From the NCBI GenBank assembly GCA_018881555.1, contig JACAXG010000065.1, forward strand, positions 502,129 to 566,128: DNA of 64,000 bases, in the 5' to 3' direction. The notes below the pieces were generated by a model, which ran no database searches, had not been told where the DNA came from, and worked only from the letters and a program-made list of their open reading frames with translations. A program made the translations under genes and the position numbers. The DNA is from Amblyornis subalaris. Taxonomy: Eukaryota; Chordata; Aves; Passeriformes; Ptilonorhynchidae. Shown here piece after piece: positions 36,501-49,118 of the stretch (the first letter of the stretch is position 1; the number at the start of each line of letters is the position of its first letter).

Positions 36501-39015
36501 GGAAAAAAAAGAAAGCAAACTTTCTTCTAATTTTTAAAGTCTCTGAAATGTTTTTTTTTTTTTCAGTGTCTGAACTATAGAACATGTCAAAACTGAATAC
36601 TTTATGTAACAAAACAAAGACAACAAGGTCAGAAAAGGTATATGATTTTTACAATAGAGAACATTCAGGGACATGGCAGTATATGAAACATGTTCCTGAA
36701 TTTTAAGGAGGATTTTTTTTTTCCTTATTTTTATTTGCAAGTAAATGAGCTCAAAGATGTGAGAAAAGAAATTAGATTCTAGAAAAAAATTAAACTTTTN
36801 GTACATGGTAGGTAGGAATTAACTGCTTTCTTTGCTCCTTGGGATTTTCTGTGGACCTCAGGGAAGGAATGTTCTATGAGGTTGCCTTAGCAACACTGTA
36901 GTTTAATAATTGCATTAGTCTGAAACTGAAAAGGTCTCAAAATACTGTAGAAAATCACACAGTGTCCACAAAAAACAAATTTATCGCCTGTACAGAGGCC
37001 TCTTTTCACTAGATCTTGGGTCTTCTCCTTCTCAGACAGTATTTGGTAGATGCCTATTACGTTACAGAAGTTCCTCATCTGGGGAGATATGCAACATTCC
37101 ATATTAATACATCCTCTATCTGACCTCATTCTCAAGAAGATGTGGCAGAGAACACAGGGCCCAAGTTCAGTTTCTTCAGTCTTAAGTCCATATCCACAAC
37201 AAGGAAAGTGTGACAGTACAGTACTGCAAAAATGGCTTTCTCATTGCCTGTGGAAGAAGCTAGAAATCTGAAGGCAAAACAAATTCAACTTGTATAGAGG
37301 AAAGGGAACCAAAGGGACATTGCAATGTCCTTTAGACTCTGATATTTAAAATTTTCTCTTGACCTAGCATTACAGAAAACTCAGAAATTAATATCATGGT
37401 GACCAGCAGTTGATGATGCAAGTGTGTGATACCAGATTGCCGGCACTTCAGGGTCAGTCATCCTGAGCACATAGGTCAGTCCTGTTTTCACGTAAATTAG
37501 TGTAAGATATTAATTTTGAATATTTAATTCTATGTAAATCCTATGCACATATGTACACAATTATCATTCTCAGTTAAAAATATGGTTATTATGTGTGTCT
37601 ATAACTTTGCTGCAAAATTAAGATACAATAAGAAATGTTTGCTTATAGAATTGATTTTTGTTAGTCAAATCATGTCATCAACACTGAAAGCTTTCTCTCC
37701 TGTTGTTTTATATTTAATTTTGCTAGCCTTTTTGATTTGTTAAGAATATAAATGTTATGACAGCCTGGGAAGATGTGTGAATATTAATATTCACAAGCAG
37801 GCAAGCAGCATAATTTTAAAATAAAAGATTGCTCATTTGTGTTTGTGAACATCCACTTGAATTTTTAATCCCAACAAATTACCACTCAATTTTATTTTTT
37901 CTACTGACCAGTCATAAATATGTTTGTTCCTAGTTATTTTCCAGAAATAACTGCCACACATACTGCAGTATTTTGCCTACAAATATAATATATAAATAAT
38001 ACATCTGTATATAAATGAGTGTTCATAGGTCAGAATCAAACAACATTCTTCATGGTGCAAGGCAACACGAGGAGTTTAAGAAATAACTTCTTGTAGCATC
38101 AGAAGACTTGGAAGCAGGAATACAGACAGGCTTAAACAAAACAGTGTTGGAATGTTTTTTAAGGTCACCCATTTAATCTCTCTATTTCATGTATATTTAA
38201 ATTTTACCTACTTTTTAATGAGAGCTATTTAAGGTCTCCAGGTTATGTAAGAACCACAGGACAATAAAATTTAAAATATCTAAATGTAATCCCTAAAAGT
38301 TTTATTTTATATACATAATATATTATATATTCTATATATCAAAATAGAATACCTAAAAATTTCATCTTTTCTCCTCAGGTAGATAACTGTAAACAGGAAT
38401 TAATTTCATTTTATAAGAATAATCATACTTTTTTTTTTCTAATGTACAGATATCTTCATTATTGCATCTTCAGTTTTCGAATCCTACTTTGACATCATCA
38501 GAAAGGAATCATTTGAACTTCTGATTTACTGTTCTCTGAGCTTTAGACCTTTGAGTTTTCCAGTGATATTGCCACTTATTCAAGAAAACCTTTCATTCTG
38601 AAAACATGCTTTGCCATTAGCACTGTCATTATTAGCAATTAAAATAATAAGCCCTGGAAACCCAGGAGTATTGAGGAAATTATTCAACATAAACTTGGAG
38701 AGAGAAGGTAAAAATAAACCTAAGTCTCAAATTTTTGTTCTACTCTATATTTTACTTTAGATTAATGACACATAAACCTAATTTTGAGATAAATTATTAA
38801 TGTAATTTGAGCTTATACTGAAGTAGTCTAGCTGGAAATGAAACATTTCTGTGTCTTGAAGAGAGTTGGCATAACTGTTGAAACTCTAGACAGCGCACTC
38901 TCTGTTTAAGCATGTGTGTGTATTCCAGAGACGCATGTAGTCACAAATCCACAAGGATTTGCCTGCCTTCAATTCATTCACAATGGTGACACATAGGAAT
39001 CTTGAAGTTGCAGGA
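33597..39015. other. 5.4 kb AT-rich non-coding stretch
   Basis: Nothing recognised apart from an A/C-rich tract (34842-34946), T-runs near 35598-35612 and 36550-36563, and an AT-alternating patch near 38311-38340. Single N positions lie near 33842 and 36800. Confidence 0.6.
34842..34946. repeat. A/C-rich low-complexity tract
   Basis: AACCAAAAAAACCC, AAACCAAACC and CAACAACCAACC motifs, the same style as at 2143-2212. Confidence 0.8.
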
Positions 39016-39094
39016 TTAGATGAAGATTCTGTGAACAGACTGTTGGGATGAAAGAGTTAAAATCAAAAGATTTGGTGAGGAGGAGGGAGTAGTT

Positions 39095-39420
39095 TTGCTC
39101 AAACTGACCTTGCACCTTGCCTCTAAAAATGTCATTGTGGGAAAACTCCATTTATTATGCCTAGTGTTGCTCATCCTCTGCTGGTTTGGAGAAGCAGAAT
39201 TCCTGTGTAAAGGTAACACACCCCTGCAGACACGTTTGAGCCTCCTGCTGGGGGAGAGATCAGCAAAGCACAGCCTTGAGATAAACTGCAGGTGCACAAA
39301 GCCCTTTGATCCATTGAGGCTGGCAGTGCCCCGCTTCCGCGAGGATGAACTGAGCCTAATGGAGCGGTGTCCTCGTCCGTGTCTGTGCCGCCGGCGTTGT
39401 TAGTGAGGCAATGGCATAAA
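39095..39420. other. Isolated GC-richer patch, unassigned
   Basis: Overlapping open frames run on both strands (plus to 39403, minus 39171-39557). The plus frame has a hydrophobic stretch LLCLVLLILCW and a cysteine-rich end. CpG is concentrated at 39330-39400 (CCGCTTCCGCGAGG, GTGCCGCCGGCG). I recognise no family. AAGGTAACA near 39210 and CCCTGCAG near 39226 could be splice-like, but nothing shows they are used. Confidence 0.3.
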
Positions 39421-39557
39421 GCTACTCGAGGCATTTCAGCTGTGCCTTGGTGAGCGCTTTGGTTACCTGCATGTGTCAATTCACACACAGACCTCAGTCG
39501 AATCCTTCCTTTCCTCTCTGTTTCTTCTTGTGTCCAAAGAAACATTGTAAATAACAT

Positions 39558-42500
39558 GTACGGGAATATTTCAAATATTCCCTTAGTTTTTCAAGAATAT
39601 AATGGACAATGGATAATAGCATGGTTAAAACTCTCTTTCCTCAGGGAAAAATTGTGGGTGAAATGTAGGATGGGATCTTGCAATATTGACAGTCAAGTCA
39701 CAGACAGAAAAACATCAAAATCAGACTACTGATTATATGTAATACATACACATTAAGTATTCTGTAATAGTAATATCCTTAATAGCTTTGAAGGAAGTTT
39801 ATATAATAGAAATAATCTACTTGCAATGTAAAAGGGGTCATTTCCATCCAAAGGGGATGCCATAAGATATAATAGCTCTTTTCACTGTTTGATGAATCAA
39901 GTAGATTTTGAAATATTAAACCACATCTTTTTCTTATTTAAGAAAACGAGATTCAACATTAANATACAGGAAGTCCAGTCAACTGGCAATTATAGCATAG
40001 GTAATTCGTTCCTTTTTTCATATGGGATTACATTATCAGCATATCTCGAACCAAATTGTTGCGAGACACTTTCCCCCTTATTCTTGACCAAAGCTAAATC
40101 TGTTTAAGACAAATGCAGACCTTGCTCTGCTGGGGTTTTTTGCTGGTTTTTCTTTCCTTAGTTCCTGATCCACACCCTGGAAATATGCCTCAAGTTTTTA
40201 TTGAGTTCCAAGGGAAACAGGCAGCCGTTTTGAAGCCTTGGGTTACTAAATCAATATACCAGTTCCTGTCAAAGGAGACCATATAGAAAGAAATAATCTA
40301 TAACCATAGATATAATTATCCCACTCTGCTGATATCTGGAATCCTTAACCTTAATCAGCGCATATGACAGGAGAACTGCAATGTTTTATTGCGTGCTTAT
40401 TTCCTCTTGGCAATGGCAGTGAGTTTAGTCTTCAAACTAATTTGTTTGGGTCTTGCAGCTGCCTTCAATACAATTAGCCGTGAAGCGTTACTGATATTGT
40501 TTTGTAAAATATATCAGGAATAGACAAAATGGTGCTCTGTTCTTTCATTCTGAGAAGACGAGAAGAACTGACCAGAGAGACATCTACACTAACACTGATC
40601 TTTAAAGTGGAATGATAACACCACCATAAATTCACACTTTTGGTGTTGGTAAGACTAAGCTCATATTTTGTGAAATTGAATTGATATTGAAAAATATTGA
40701 TAAACAAGGTAGAACATAAGTTTGAGATACTAGAGGCCTCTCTCTGAACTGCCAGTGCTTCAAGGGAGTTTTAGTTGTGGTGTTTTATACCTTAATTTTC
40801 TATTCTGAGCCTATGAATTTTGGCTTCTCTGCTACACAGCTGACTACAAACATAGAGAAGGAATATGAGTAACACAGCATTATATCAAAAGCTCCTGAAT
40901 GGTTTAGATTTGGTACAAAACAATCTTGAATAGAAATACTTCTGTTTAATATACAGTAACATTTCAATTCTAGATTATTCAACACTAGAGAAAGAAAATT
41001 GTCAAATACAAATATGAATATTTGCAGTTTTGGTCCAATGGTATATCTCCTTAAAAAAAAAACAAACCCACCAACAAAAATAAACTAACAAAAAAACCCA
41101 ACAAAAAAAGGCCGAAAATTTCCAATCAGACACCCGTTCATTACTTCAATTATATGTCTCATTTTCTTCATTTTATTTAGTCTTTTTTATGCTTGATTGA
41201 CAGTGTTTTACCAAGATTGGGGGAATGAGATGACAGAATGACTTAAAAAGAATGTTCATCAAGTGCAAGAAACAGCAGTGTAACTCATTTGTCTATTGGA
41301 AGACATTGTGTAGTATGCACCCACTAAGATTTCTATTTCGTCTTGTTTGTCACACAGAAAACAATGCCAGTGTCTGATTTCTACTAATTAAGGCTAGCAA
41401 TTTCCTTCTTGATGTGAGGACCTTTCCCATACTGCAGTCCTCAGGAGCAATAAAATGCCTCCTCCACAGAGCTGATAGAAACTGCTAGAGTCCAAATACT
41501 TAAAAACATTTCCTACATGCTATATATTGTAACCAATTTGCAAGTAGTTCCCAACTGCAACTTGATGTGTTGAAATTAATCTTTCCATTAATGAATGCAT
41601 TAGGTTGGGTTACCTTAGAGGCTGCTGCTTTTCTCCAGGCAGATGAGATCATTTCAAACATTAAAGTTGAAACATTCTGAGAAAACTCTGGAGAAACTAG
41701 AAGTGATAAAGCCAATAGGTGATTAAATGTAGTTTGAAGTGTTCTGTGGAAGTAAAGCAGCAATACCGAATAGAAAAGTTTAGAAAAATATTCTTTAAAA
41801 TTCATTAGAACATTTTATATTAAGAAGACATATCTGTATAATTTTACAGGACTCTTTTTTATGCTTAGATGTTAAGCGGCCTGTGAGCAGGATATTCTCT
41901 GCATGATGTCTTTGTTTTTTAACTCAATAACTTGATATTCAAATCAAATCACATTTAAATACCTATTTGCTCAACCTTACTTTATTTGAAATAAAGTGAA
42001 AGGAATGTAGATGTAGGACAATTCGGATTTTAAAGGAATTTAGAAGATCCTTTTATAAGGATTTATAAGAACATTTGTCTTAACAGTTGTTTACAGGTTG
42101 TAGAGACAGTACACTTCCCAGATCAGTAGCAGATGAGTGAAAGAAGGTCTTTCTGAGCTCGTCTTTCTGAGCTCAGTAACAGAATGAGTTACTGAGACAA
42201 ATACTATGTGTATATTAGAATTACTGATTTTTGTTAACAAAAGAAAAAACTTTTTTACCATAAGTCAAAATCCATTAGACAATCTCCAATTTCCAAAATA
42301 GTTAACCAAGTAATATTTTACTATGTTTGCTTTAAGTCTTTCTTTGAATGGCTACATTCTTTCTGTCTTTGTTTTCTTTGGCATTCTGAGTCTATTATAT
42401 CATCACTGAAATGACAGGCAGCAGGACTAAGATCTTCCAAAAAGGTGGAAAATTACTTAGCTGTTTGGTCACAGTAGGAAAAAAGAACTCTTCAGGTCAA

Positions 42501-44476
42501 TTCTGAGAACATCTTGCTTTTAAATGAGAAAGGCATTGATTAAAAGGAGACCAAATACCAACAGAACAATCCAGAGATACTGGGATATATTCAAAAGAGC
42601 TACTAGTCAAACAGAGGAAATAAAGGAAACTACAGCTGGGAACCTGTTGGACTAGAGAGAATAGAAACAGCAGGAGAAGAGAGAAGGAAAACATATAAAG
42701 AGAAAATAAAACATTAAAAAGGACAAACATAAAGGTTAATATGAAAACAGTAGATGATGTCAGAATATTCGATGTTGAGGGGCATGATCTGAAGGGACTG
42801 AAAGGTTAGGCTTTGCTCCCTTCCAAGGCTAAGTTTGCTATGGTAAAATATTAACCAAGAGGGATGTCTAGGCAACTCCAAATCCAAATGGAAAACAAAC
42901 GAAAAAACCCCACAACAAAAAACAGACTAAAACTGAAAGGTAGTGCTCTTAAGAGGTAAAGTTGTGGTATAAATCTTTAAAGTTTAATATGATTTCAGTG
43001 TAATTCTAGTATAAAATTTGTGCTTTTAGAAAAAAAAAATATCTGGCCAGTTGTGATTAATTCTCTCTACTTTTTTTTTTTTATTTTTTTGAATCTAAGA
43101 GTATGCTGACATTCCTGGATCAAAGATAAGGATTAAGACGCATAGGTACTTCAATATTTAATTTGACTTATTTTCTACTTTACTCATGTCCTCAGGTTCT
43201 GTAGAGAATTATAATTATTTTTTCTATATACACTATGACAGGAATAACAGCGTTGCTATAGTTTATATTTTTCTGAAGACCATTAGAGACTGCAGCAATA
43301 TACAATGGTATAACTGATTATCATGTCTTAATTTTACAGACCACTTGACAAACCAGCCCTAGTAGGATTGAGTAATTGTGTTTTAATTAAAAATTATACT
43401 AAGAAATGTTCTTATGTAGGATGTGAACAAGAGGAATGCATATACTATTAAAAAACATTTCAAGGGGTTTTGATATTGCACAATATGTATTCCAGTCCTA
43501 CACTTTAACACAATTTGTTAGTCATTTGACTTAAAGCAGTCATCTGCAGTTAGGGCAACCTCTTTTCTCACTATAGGCAATTGCATTTCATTTCAACTGC
43601 ATTTTGTCTCAATTCATTTGGCTACTCAAATATGATTTTCTAATTCACCTTTTATGGAACTCGGGATACTTCGATATGTCAAAAGGCATAGGCCTTATCT
43701 GAAATAATTTGATTCTCAGATGCTTATATTAACAATTATTCATTTTCACAACAAATGTCTTTGCAAGACTGAAAGAGGTCAGCAAGTCCCATTTTTCTTC
43801 ATCCATTTTTTCAGAGTTCTTCGCTCACTCTTTCATGTGACTGTCACAGATCTCTTGCAAAATGATTATGAGGGTTCTTACTTTCTTTTCATTTTACAAC
43901 TGTACTCAAAAACTTGATCAAACAACAGACAACTCTCTGTGGACTAAAAGAAAATAGAATTTCTCAAATGATACTGAAAGGAAAGGCCCTGAAAGCCTGT
44001 GAAGAAATTAATGTCTATCACATTACCTCTCTCCCAAGGAACAGCTTCATTTTGTAGGTAATGCTGGAGATGAAAGACTATTTTAGTGCAGTCTAAGTTT
44101 ACAGGATCTTTCTGTAAGCAGATACTGCCATCTTTCCTAATCAAATCCACCTGCCTATCATCCTTTTTGGCTCTTCTTTCTCTTTACTTCCTAGACCTGA
44201 CTCTGCATTAGCTGGTATCATGGCTGATATCCAGTTTGCCTACATTATCTCTTGCTTTCCCCTATCCTGAATCTAAATTTTTCCACTAAATTCTCACTTT
44301 CTCTCAGCAATCTCTGCTTAAGCCTTCCAATGACTACTCAACATGAATATTGGTTTCTCAGGAAAAAACATTTCTGTCTTCCTAGAATTTCCACTTAACT
44401 TGCTACTGAGCAAGGAGTCAGGACAAGCTGGTTGCTGTTAGGATTATCAGTCTTCATTTTGAAAGTTCTTTTGATA
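39558..44476. other. 4.9 kb AT-rich non-coding stretch
   Basis: No repeat family or gene recognised apart from A/C-rich low-complexity tracts at 41051-41113 and about 42893-42930. A short CATTTCATTTC motif near 43580 faintly recalls the array at 16-19 kb. Confidence 0.6.
41051..41113. repeat. A/C-rich low-complexity tract
   Basis: AAAAAACAAACCCACC and AAAAAACCCAACAAAAAAAGG motifs with almost no G or T. Confidence 0.8.
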
Positions 44477-44480
44477 CAGT

Positions 44481-44886
44481 TGTGATAAACACATATTATG
44501 GTGTTGGCTTTCGCAAATATTGGAGAATACTATGTCTTGTATGTTGTAAAGTTAACTTTGTGGAAGTGGTTTTGCTGTTATGAGGGGAGGAAGCTGGGTG
44601 TTGGCTTTCAGGGAATCGAAACTTCCAGAAGTAACCATTACCTTTGATGAGGATGACTGCGCATGCTCTGAGGAGGCGGAATGAAGGAGCAGCCATATTT
44701 TAATATGTATAATTTTTCATGAATATGTATTTGGCTGATGCAATACCTGGAGCATATAAGGAGGTCACCATTGTTGGCCGGGGTGCCTCTGGCTGAAGCC
44801 ACACACCTAGCGCTGCCCTTTTATTAACTTAGTCCCTTATTAAAAATTTTTTAATTTCTACTGAGGAGTGGGCTTCGTTTCTCACA
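44481..44886 (+). mobile_element. Solo ERV LTR, family E (class I-like)
   Basis: A 406-bp element with perfect 5-bp inverted ends, TGTGA...TCACA. CAGT flanks both sides exactly (44477-44480 and 44887-44890), a 4-bp target duplication as in gammaretrovirus-like ERVs. Promoter-like order: TATAAGG at about 44755, then ATTAAA at about 44839 as polyadenylation signal, then a short U5. GCGCATGC and GAGGCGG lie in the putative U3. Only one copy is seen in the window. Confidence 0.85.
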
Positions 44887-45009
44887 CAGTCTTGCACCAA
44901 TTAGAAATAACAGGCATGCAGAATTGTTAAAACAAGTAGAGAATGGAGTTCTGGATGAAACAATCAAGAAATTACAGCTATCTTCAATTTCAGGACTTTA
45001 GAATATAAT

Positions 45010-46609
45010 TGTTATGGTGAGAGAGACTAAAGTTATGCACCTGCAGAAATCAGCAAAATTGATAAAGATGAGTTAACCAACAGCCGAGATGTTTACTAAT
45101 GTAATCACAAACTGAGCCAAACAAGGATAAAGAACAGGATAACAGGATGTACCCAGCAATGGAGAGGATTAAGAGAAGAAGATAGCTGGGAGAAACCTGG
45201 CTGGAATCTGTCGACACAGCAGAGGGAGTCAGGGCACATGCCCAGCGGCAGAAGGTGAAAAGTTCAGCGCTGAGGAAGACCTGCAGCCTTCCTCCAATGA
45301 CCCCTGAGGGGTGGTCTTCCCCATGACCACCAGACAGAACTGCGGCTGCGCAAGATTGCACAACCTATTTCTGGGAACTAATTAGCTTAGCCACTCCTTT
45401 GTATTAGAATAAGCCTCCCCTTTGTTAATATGTATGAGATTGCAACATAAGAATAAGGAAGTGATCGAGCCTGGTATGCACAATAGGAGGAGTAATCCCC
45501 CAGACATCCGGCGCCGTATAAACGAATACCTGCTTCAAAGGACNCGAGTCTTTGCAGTTTTTGTACCGCAGATTTTGTGAGAATCAATGGGTTGAACAAA
45601 TGAAAATTTGTTTCCTTTCCCCCATGTAGCAGGGAGGCAGAATGGGCGATACATAAAGACAAAAGGAATTGCTTGCCCANCCCACATGCCAGGACAATTT
45701 CTCCAATTAAAGAAACAAAGAGCTCGAAATATTGGCAAGGGGGTTGTTTCCCCAAAGGCTGGATCCTATCATCGTGAGAGATGGTGGGACTTTTCAAAAC
45801 TTTGGTGAGAGGGAGCAGAGGCAGGGCTCGCTGCTCTCCTCTAGGCTCGGCGTTCAGTGAGAACAGTCGTGTCTGCAGCGAGAGCTGGTTTTGCTCTGGG
45901 AACACCACTACACTGCGACGTCTCCGCCCACTCTCTCCAGAACACGGATACGTCCCGCTGCAGCACAGGGTGCAGTGTTACGCTGTAACTGGTCGCCGCC
46001 CTTAGATGCTTGCCTCTGCCATCTCTGCCACCAGCCTGGGTTTTCTGCTGCACGTGGGTCAGCCTGGGTCTGCTCCTCTCTACTGTTCCTGCCTTCTGCT
46101 GGCCCCTCGGTGCGTGATACCGAGGTCCATGGCTCCCCAGTCAACCCTGCCTGCCTGCGCTGCTTGCTGCCCGCTGCCGAGGTTGGTGCAGCCGGGCTGC
46201 TGCCCCGTGGGTTTGCACCGGGAGCAATCTCCCCTCTCCCTCTCCCGCTCGCCCGAACCGCCATTGCCACATGAAGAGGTCATCGCGCTCGCGCCACAGC
46301 GCCCCCTGCAGCCGCGGGGGAGTCACCACAGCCTCTCTGCCCCAACGGAGAATCGCCCTACGACAGAGAAAGGACTGTTACAGGGTTTGTCTGTTCTGTT
46401 ATCGTTGCTGTTTATCTGTCTTGTTATATATATATATATATAAAAATATATAACCCTAGTAAAGAACTGTTATTCTTTTTACCACATCTTTGCCTGAAAG
46501 CCCCGTAATTTCAAAGGTATAGTAATTAGGAAGAGGGAGGGAGGTCATCCTCTATCCAAGGAAGGTTTCCCACCTTCCTTGACAGACACTCATCCTTCAA
46601 ACCAGGACA
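45010..46609 (-). mobile_element. Long solo ERV LTR or LTR-like element, family G (1.6 kb)
   Basis: A 1600-bp unit whose minus-strand start is TGTCCTGGTTTGAAGG and end is CTCTCACCATAACA. ATAAT flanks both sides exactly (45005-45009 and 46610-46614), a 5-bp target duplication. In the minus direction it has a (TA)n patch, a strongly CpG-rich segment (about 46340-45780), and then an ordinary segment. Frames of 100-173 codons on both strands come from GC richness and are not retroviral genes I recognise. A nested insertion inside it cannot be excluded. Single N lie at about 45544 and 45680. Confidence 0.82.
46425..46442. repeat. (TA)n tract inside family G LTR
   Basis: Nine TA units followed by an imperfect AAAATATATAA tail. 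Confidence 0.9.
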
Positions 46610-46629
46610 ATAATTAAGACACTAAAGCA

Positions 46630-46987
46630 GCTCTGAATAACAAGTTTTCGTACTGCTCAAAGATGGCTTCCCTACAGAACTGCTGACATCAAGAAGCATG
46701 TGGTTTTCTCAACAGCTGTGATAGAGGAGTCATATAGCAGTATCAGTGATGAGATTCCAAGAGCTGTAGCTAACCTCCAAAAACAGCAGCAACTTCCCTA
46801 CGAACAGCTGATAGGAAATGAGGACATCTATTCTAAGTCTCAAGGTGGACCGCTTTCTGCAAAAACACTCCTGGCCGCTCACCATATGGAAGATGTGGGG
46901 GATACAAGCTTCCTGTTTGACCCATTCTGCTTCATTTCCTATCTGCTCATGGGGGAGCTAGCAAGTCAAACATCTATTAAAAAGTAG
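46630..46987 (+). other. Unassigned open frame beside family G LTR
   Basis: A frame open from a TGA near 46633 to TAG at 46985-46987, about 115 codons, with no obvious start codon near its beginning (first ATG lies late, HHMEDVGD). It includes VVFSTAVIEESYSSISDEIP and LAAHHMEDVGDTSFLFDPFC. Composition is less biased than chance frames in this window, but I recognise no domain. It could be a decayed exon or retrocopy, or chance. Confidence 0.25.
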
Positions 46988-46989
46988 GA

Positions 46990-47742
46990 AAATTAATTTC
47001 AGGAAGAAAGTGAAAAAGAAAACAAATTAAAAATCCAAACAAATATTAACTGTTTGATTTGCATAAAGGCATAGTTTGCAATAAACTCAGTAAATTATAC
47101 TACAGTGGAAAACAGCTGACAGTATTATGGGACTATGTATTTTGCAGGAAAATAGATTTTCCATGTCAAAATGTATAAGCAGCAGTAAGCAAATCAAATA
47201 ACTCCCTCACCATCAATACAAACAACAGTAAAAGATTTGTCTTCTTAGACATTGTTTTCATGTTTCTTTCAGTAACACACATCACTATTTGCACAGAGAT
47301 ACTGGTGGTTATTAATGTTTTAAAGCCAGTTTGCTTGCTACAGCTTAATTCCATTTTAAGAAAGGTGCACAGGCTGGGATTACACCTGTTTCTTCTCCTC
47401 TTACTAACTTGCATCTTTATAACACAACATTGAAAGAAAATTTCAATTCCATTTTTGTTATTTTTAAAAGTTTTTAAAAATTCTTGTTGATAATGGTAGT
47501 TGCAATCTAATAGATGTGTATATTTGAACCTAAAAAGATGCATGGTTTTCCAGGTTGAATTGATTAGATTGTGTCGATTTAAATAAAAAAAATTCTTTAC
47601 AGATTAAAATCCCTTAATTTTGAAATTGTTCATCTGTATGAGATGGAATATTTCTCACTTCATATGATTTGATTGCAAAACCAGGAAAAATCAAGTACTT
47701 CAAACACAGTGCTTTGCTTTGCTCTGTTCTTTGAGTGTTAGC
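46990..47742. other. Non-coding stretch, nothing recognised
   Basis: AT-rich. A 125-codon minus-strand frame (47166-47543) has no recognisable product. Confidence 0.5.
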
Positions 47743-48159
47743 TGATGCCTAAAAGTGGGAGTACCTGAAACAGAGACTGAACAAAGTTAGTGGATAAAAG
47801 AATGAATTTAATGAAGGCCTTCGAGTGGTACAGCTCTGGTACAGAGCCTTGGTGATGCTAGGCTAGACCAAGATGGACCCCGATCACGAGTTTTCCCCCC
47901 CAGATATAGGTTTGGTACATTTGCTTATCAGAAGTTAATTGTCCAATTACAGTTCCAGGTAATAAAGTAATATTCCTCCATTCACCCCCTCCCAATTCAC
48001 TTTTAGTTATACTTAGGCCTAGGATAGTGACCTTGTTTTCCAGGCTTAGAGAGAATGTTTTGTCTAACAAGAATGTGAAGCACATAATATGGAGTTCAGA
48101 ATTACACACTAGTACAGTGCAGGGTTAGAAAAATCCAAAAGCTAATCCTTAAGGCATCA
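47743..48159 (-). mobile_element. Solo ERV LTR, family A copy 2
   Basis: A 417-bp inverted copy of the LTR at 3824-4272, with perfect ends TGATGCCT...AGGCATCA. Shared blocks on its own strand include TGGATTTTTCTAACCC, CCTAGGCCTAAGTATAA, ACCTGGAACTGTAATTGG and CTGTTTCAGGTACTCC. The flanks in LTR sense are AGCT before and GCT after, consistent with a 4-bp AGCT duplication that lost or shares one A at the junction. A solo copy without internal genes. Confidence 0.9.
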
Positions 48160-48675
48160 AGCTGTACTTGAAATTTTGAAAGAAAATTATGTGGGAAGTA
48201 AAGCCAGGAGTACCGGAAAAGAAGAGAATATGAGCTTATATCTGTGCAAGTTAAAACTGCTCAGTCAAGATTTAGCAAGCATCTTACCTACCTTACTGCT
48301 TATTATTTTTTTTCCACCATTAATCTTTTTAGTTATTAGGCAAAATTATGTGTTTAAACTAAGTGACAAAACCTAATTTCTTATGTTAATTTCAGTCCTT
48401 CTAACCTGTCAGGTTTAAGGGTCAGAGACTAATAGACAATCCTCAGAAGAACATTATTTTTCCTTCTTATCTGCAGAAAAGAGAGGTCTCTGTCTCAGTT
48501 TTCACATTTCCAGGTTTTCAAAGATCTCTGTTCATTTTGACATAATCTAACTACACACTGTAGGTATCCATCTTGGGTGAGAACTTTTTGATTAATTTGG
48601 AGGATACAGTCTTACAGCTGCTACTACATTATAGTTCCTGTTGTTTCTTTCCTTACAGCAAATCTATACCAAAGA
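48160..48675. other. Non-coding spacer between two LTRs
   Basis: AT-rich. Nothing recognised. Confidence 0.5.
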
Positions 48676-49059
48676 TGTCCTGGTTTCAGCTAGGGTAGAG
48701 CTAACTTCTTCCAGCAGCTGTTGCAGGGCTGTGTTTTGGATTCAGAATGAGAATGGTGTTGATAATACACTGATGTTTTGGTTTTTTGCTAAGTCGTCTT
48801 TACCCTAAGTCAATGATGTTTTTCTATCTTGTCTCAAGCTCTGCCAGTGAGGAGGTTCACAAAAGAAGCTGGGAGGGAGCACAGCTCGGACAGGGGACCC
48901 CAACTGACCAAAGGGATATTCCACACCACAGAAGGTTATGTCCAGTACGTAAAGTGAGGGGAGTTACTTGGAAGGGCAGGTGATCTGGGTTTGGGAAGGG
49001 GGATCTGGCATCAGTCAGCAGGTGGTGAACAAGTGTATTGTGCATCACTTGTTTTCACA

Positions 49060-49118
<59 letters not shown>

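Noticed and set aside
39095..39403. Signal-peptide-like ORF (LLCLVLLILCW)
   Set aside because: The frame begins at TTG rather than ATG, an antisense frame is equally long, and nothing supports translation.
43575..43625. Outlying copy of the 16-19 kb palindromic array
   Set aside because: Only a CATTTCATTTC-type stretch of a few tens of bases agrees, which simple composition can explain.
45387..45908. 173-codon minus-strand ORF, the longest in the window, as a gene
   Set aside because: It lies wholly inside the 1.6-kb family G LTR delimited by ATAAT duplications, and I recognise no protein family.
45891..46453. Overlapping 120-145-codon ORFs on both strands
   Set aside because: They fall in the CpG-rich part of the family G LTR, where stop codons are rare in all frames.
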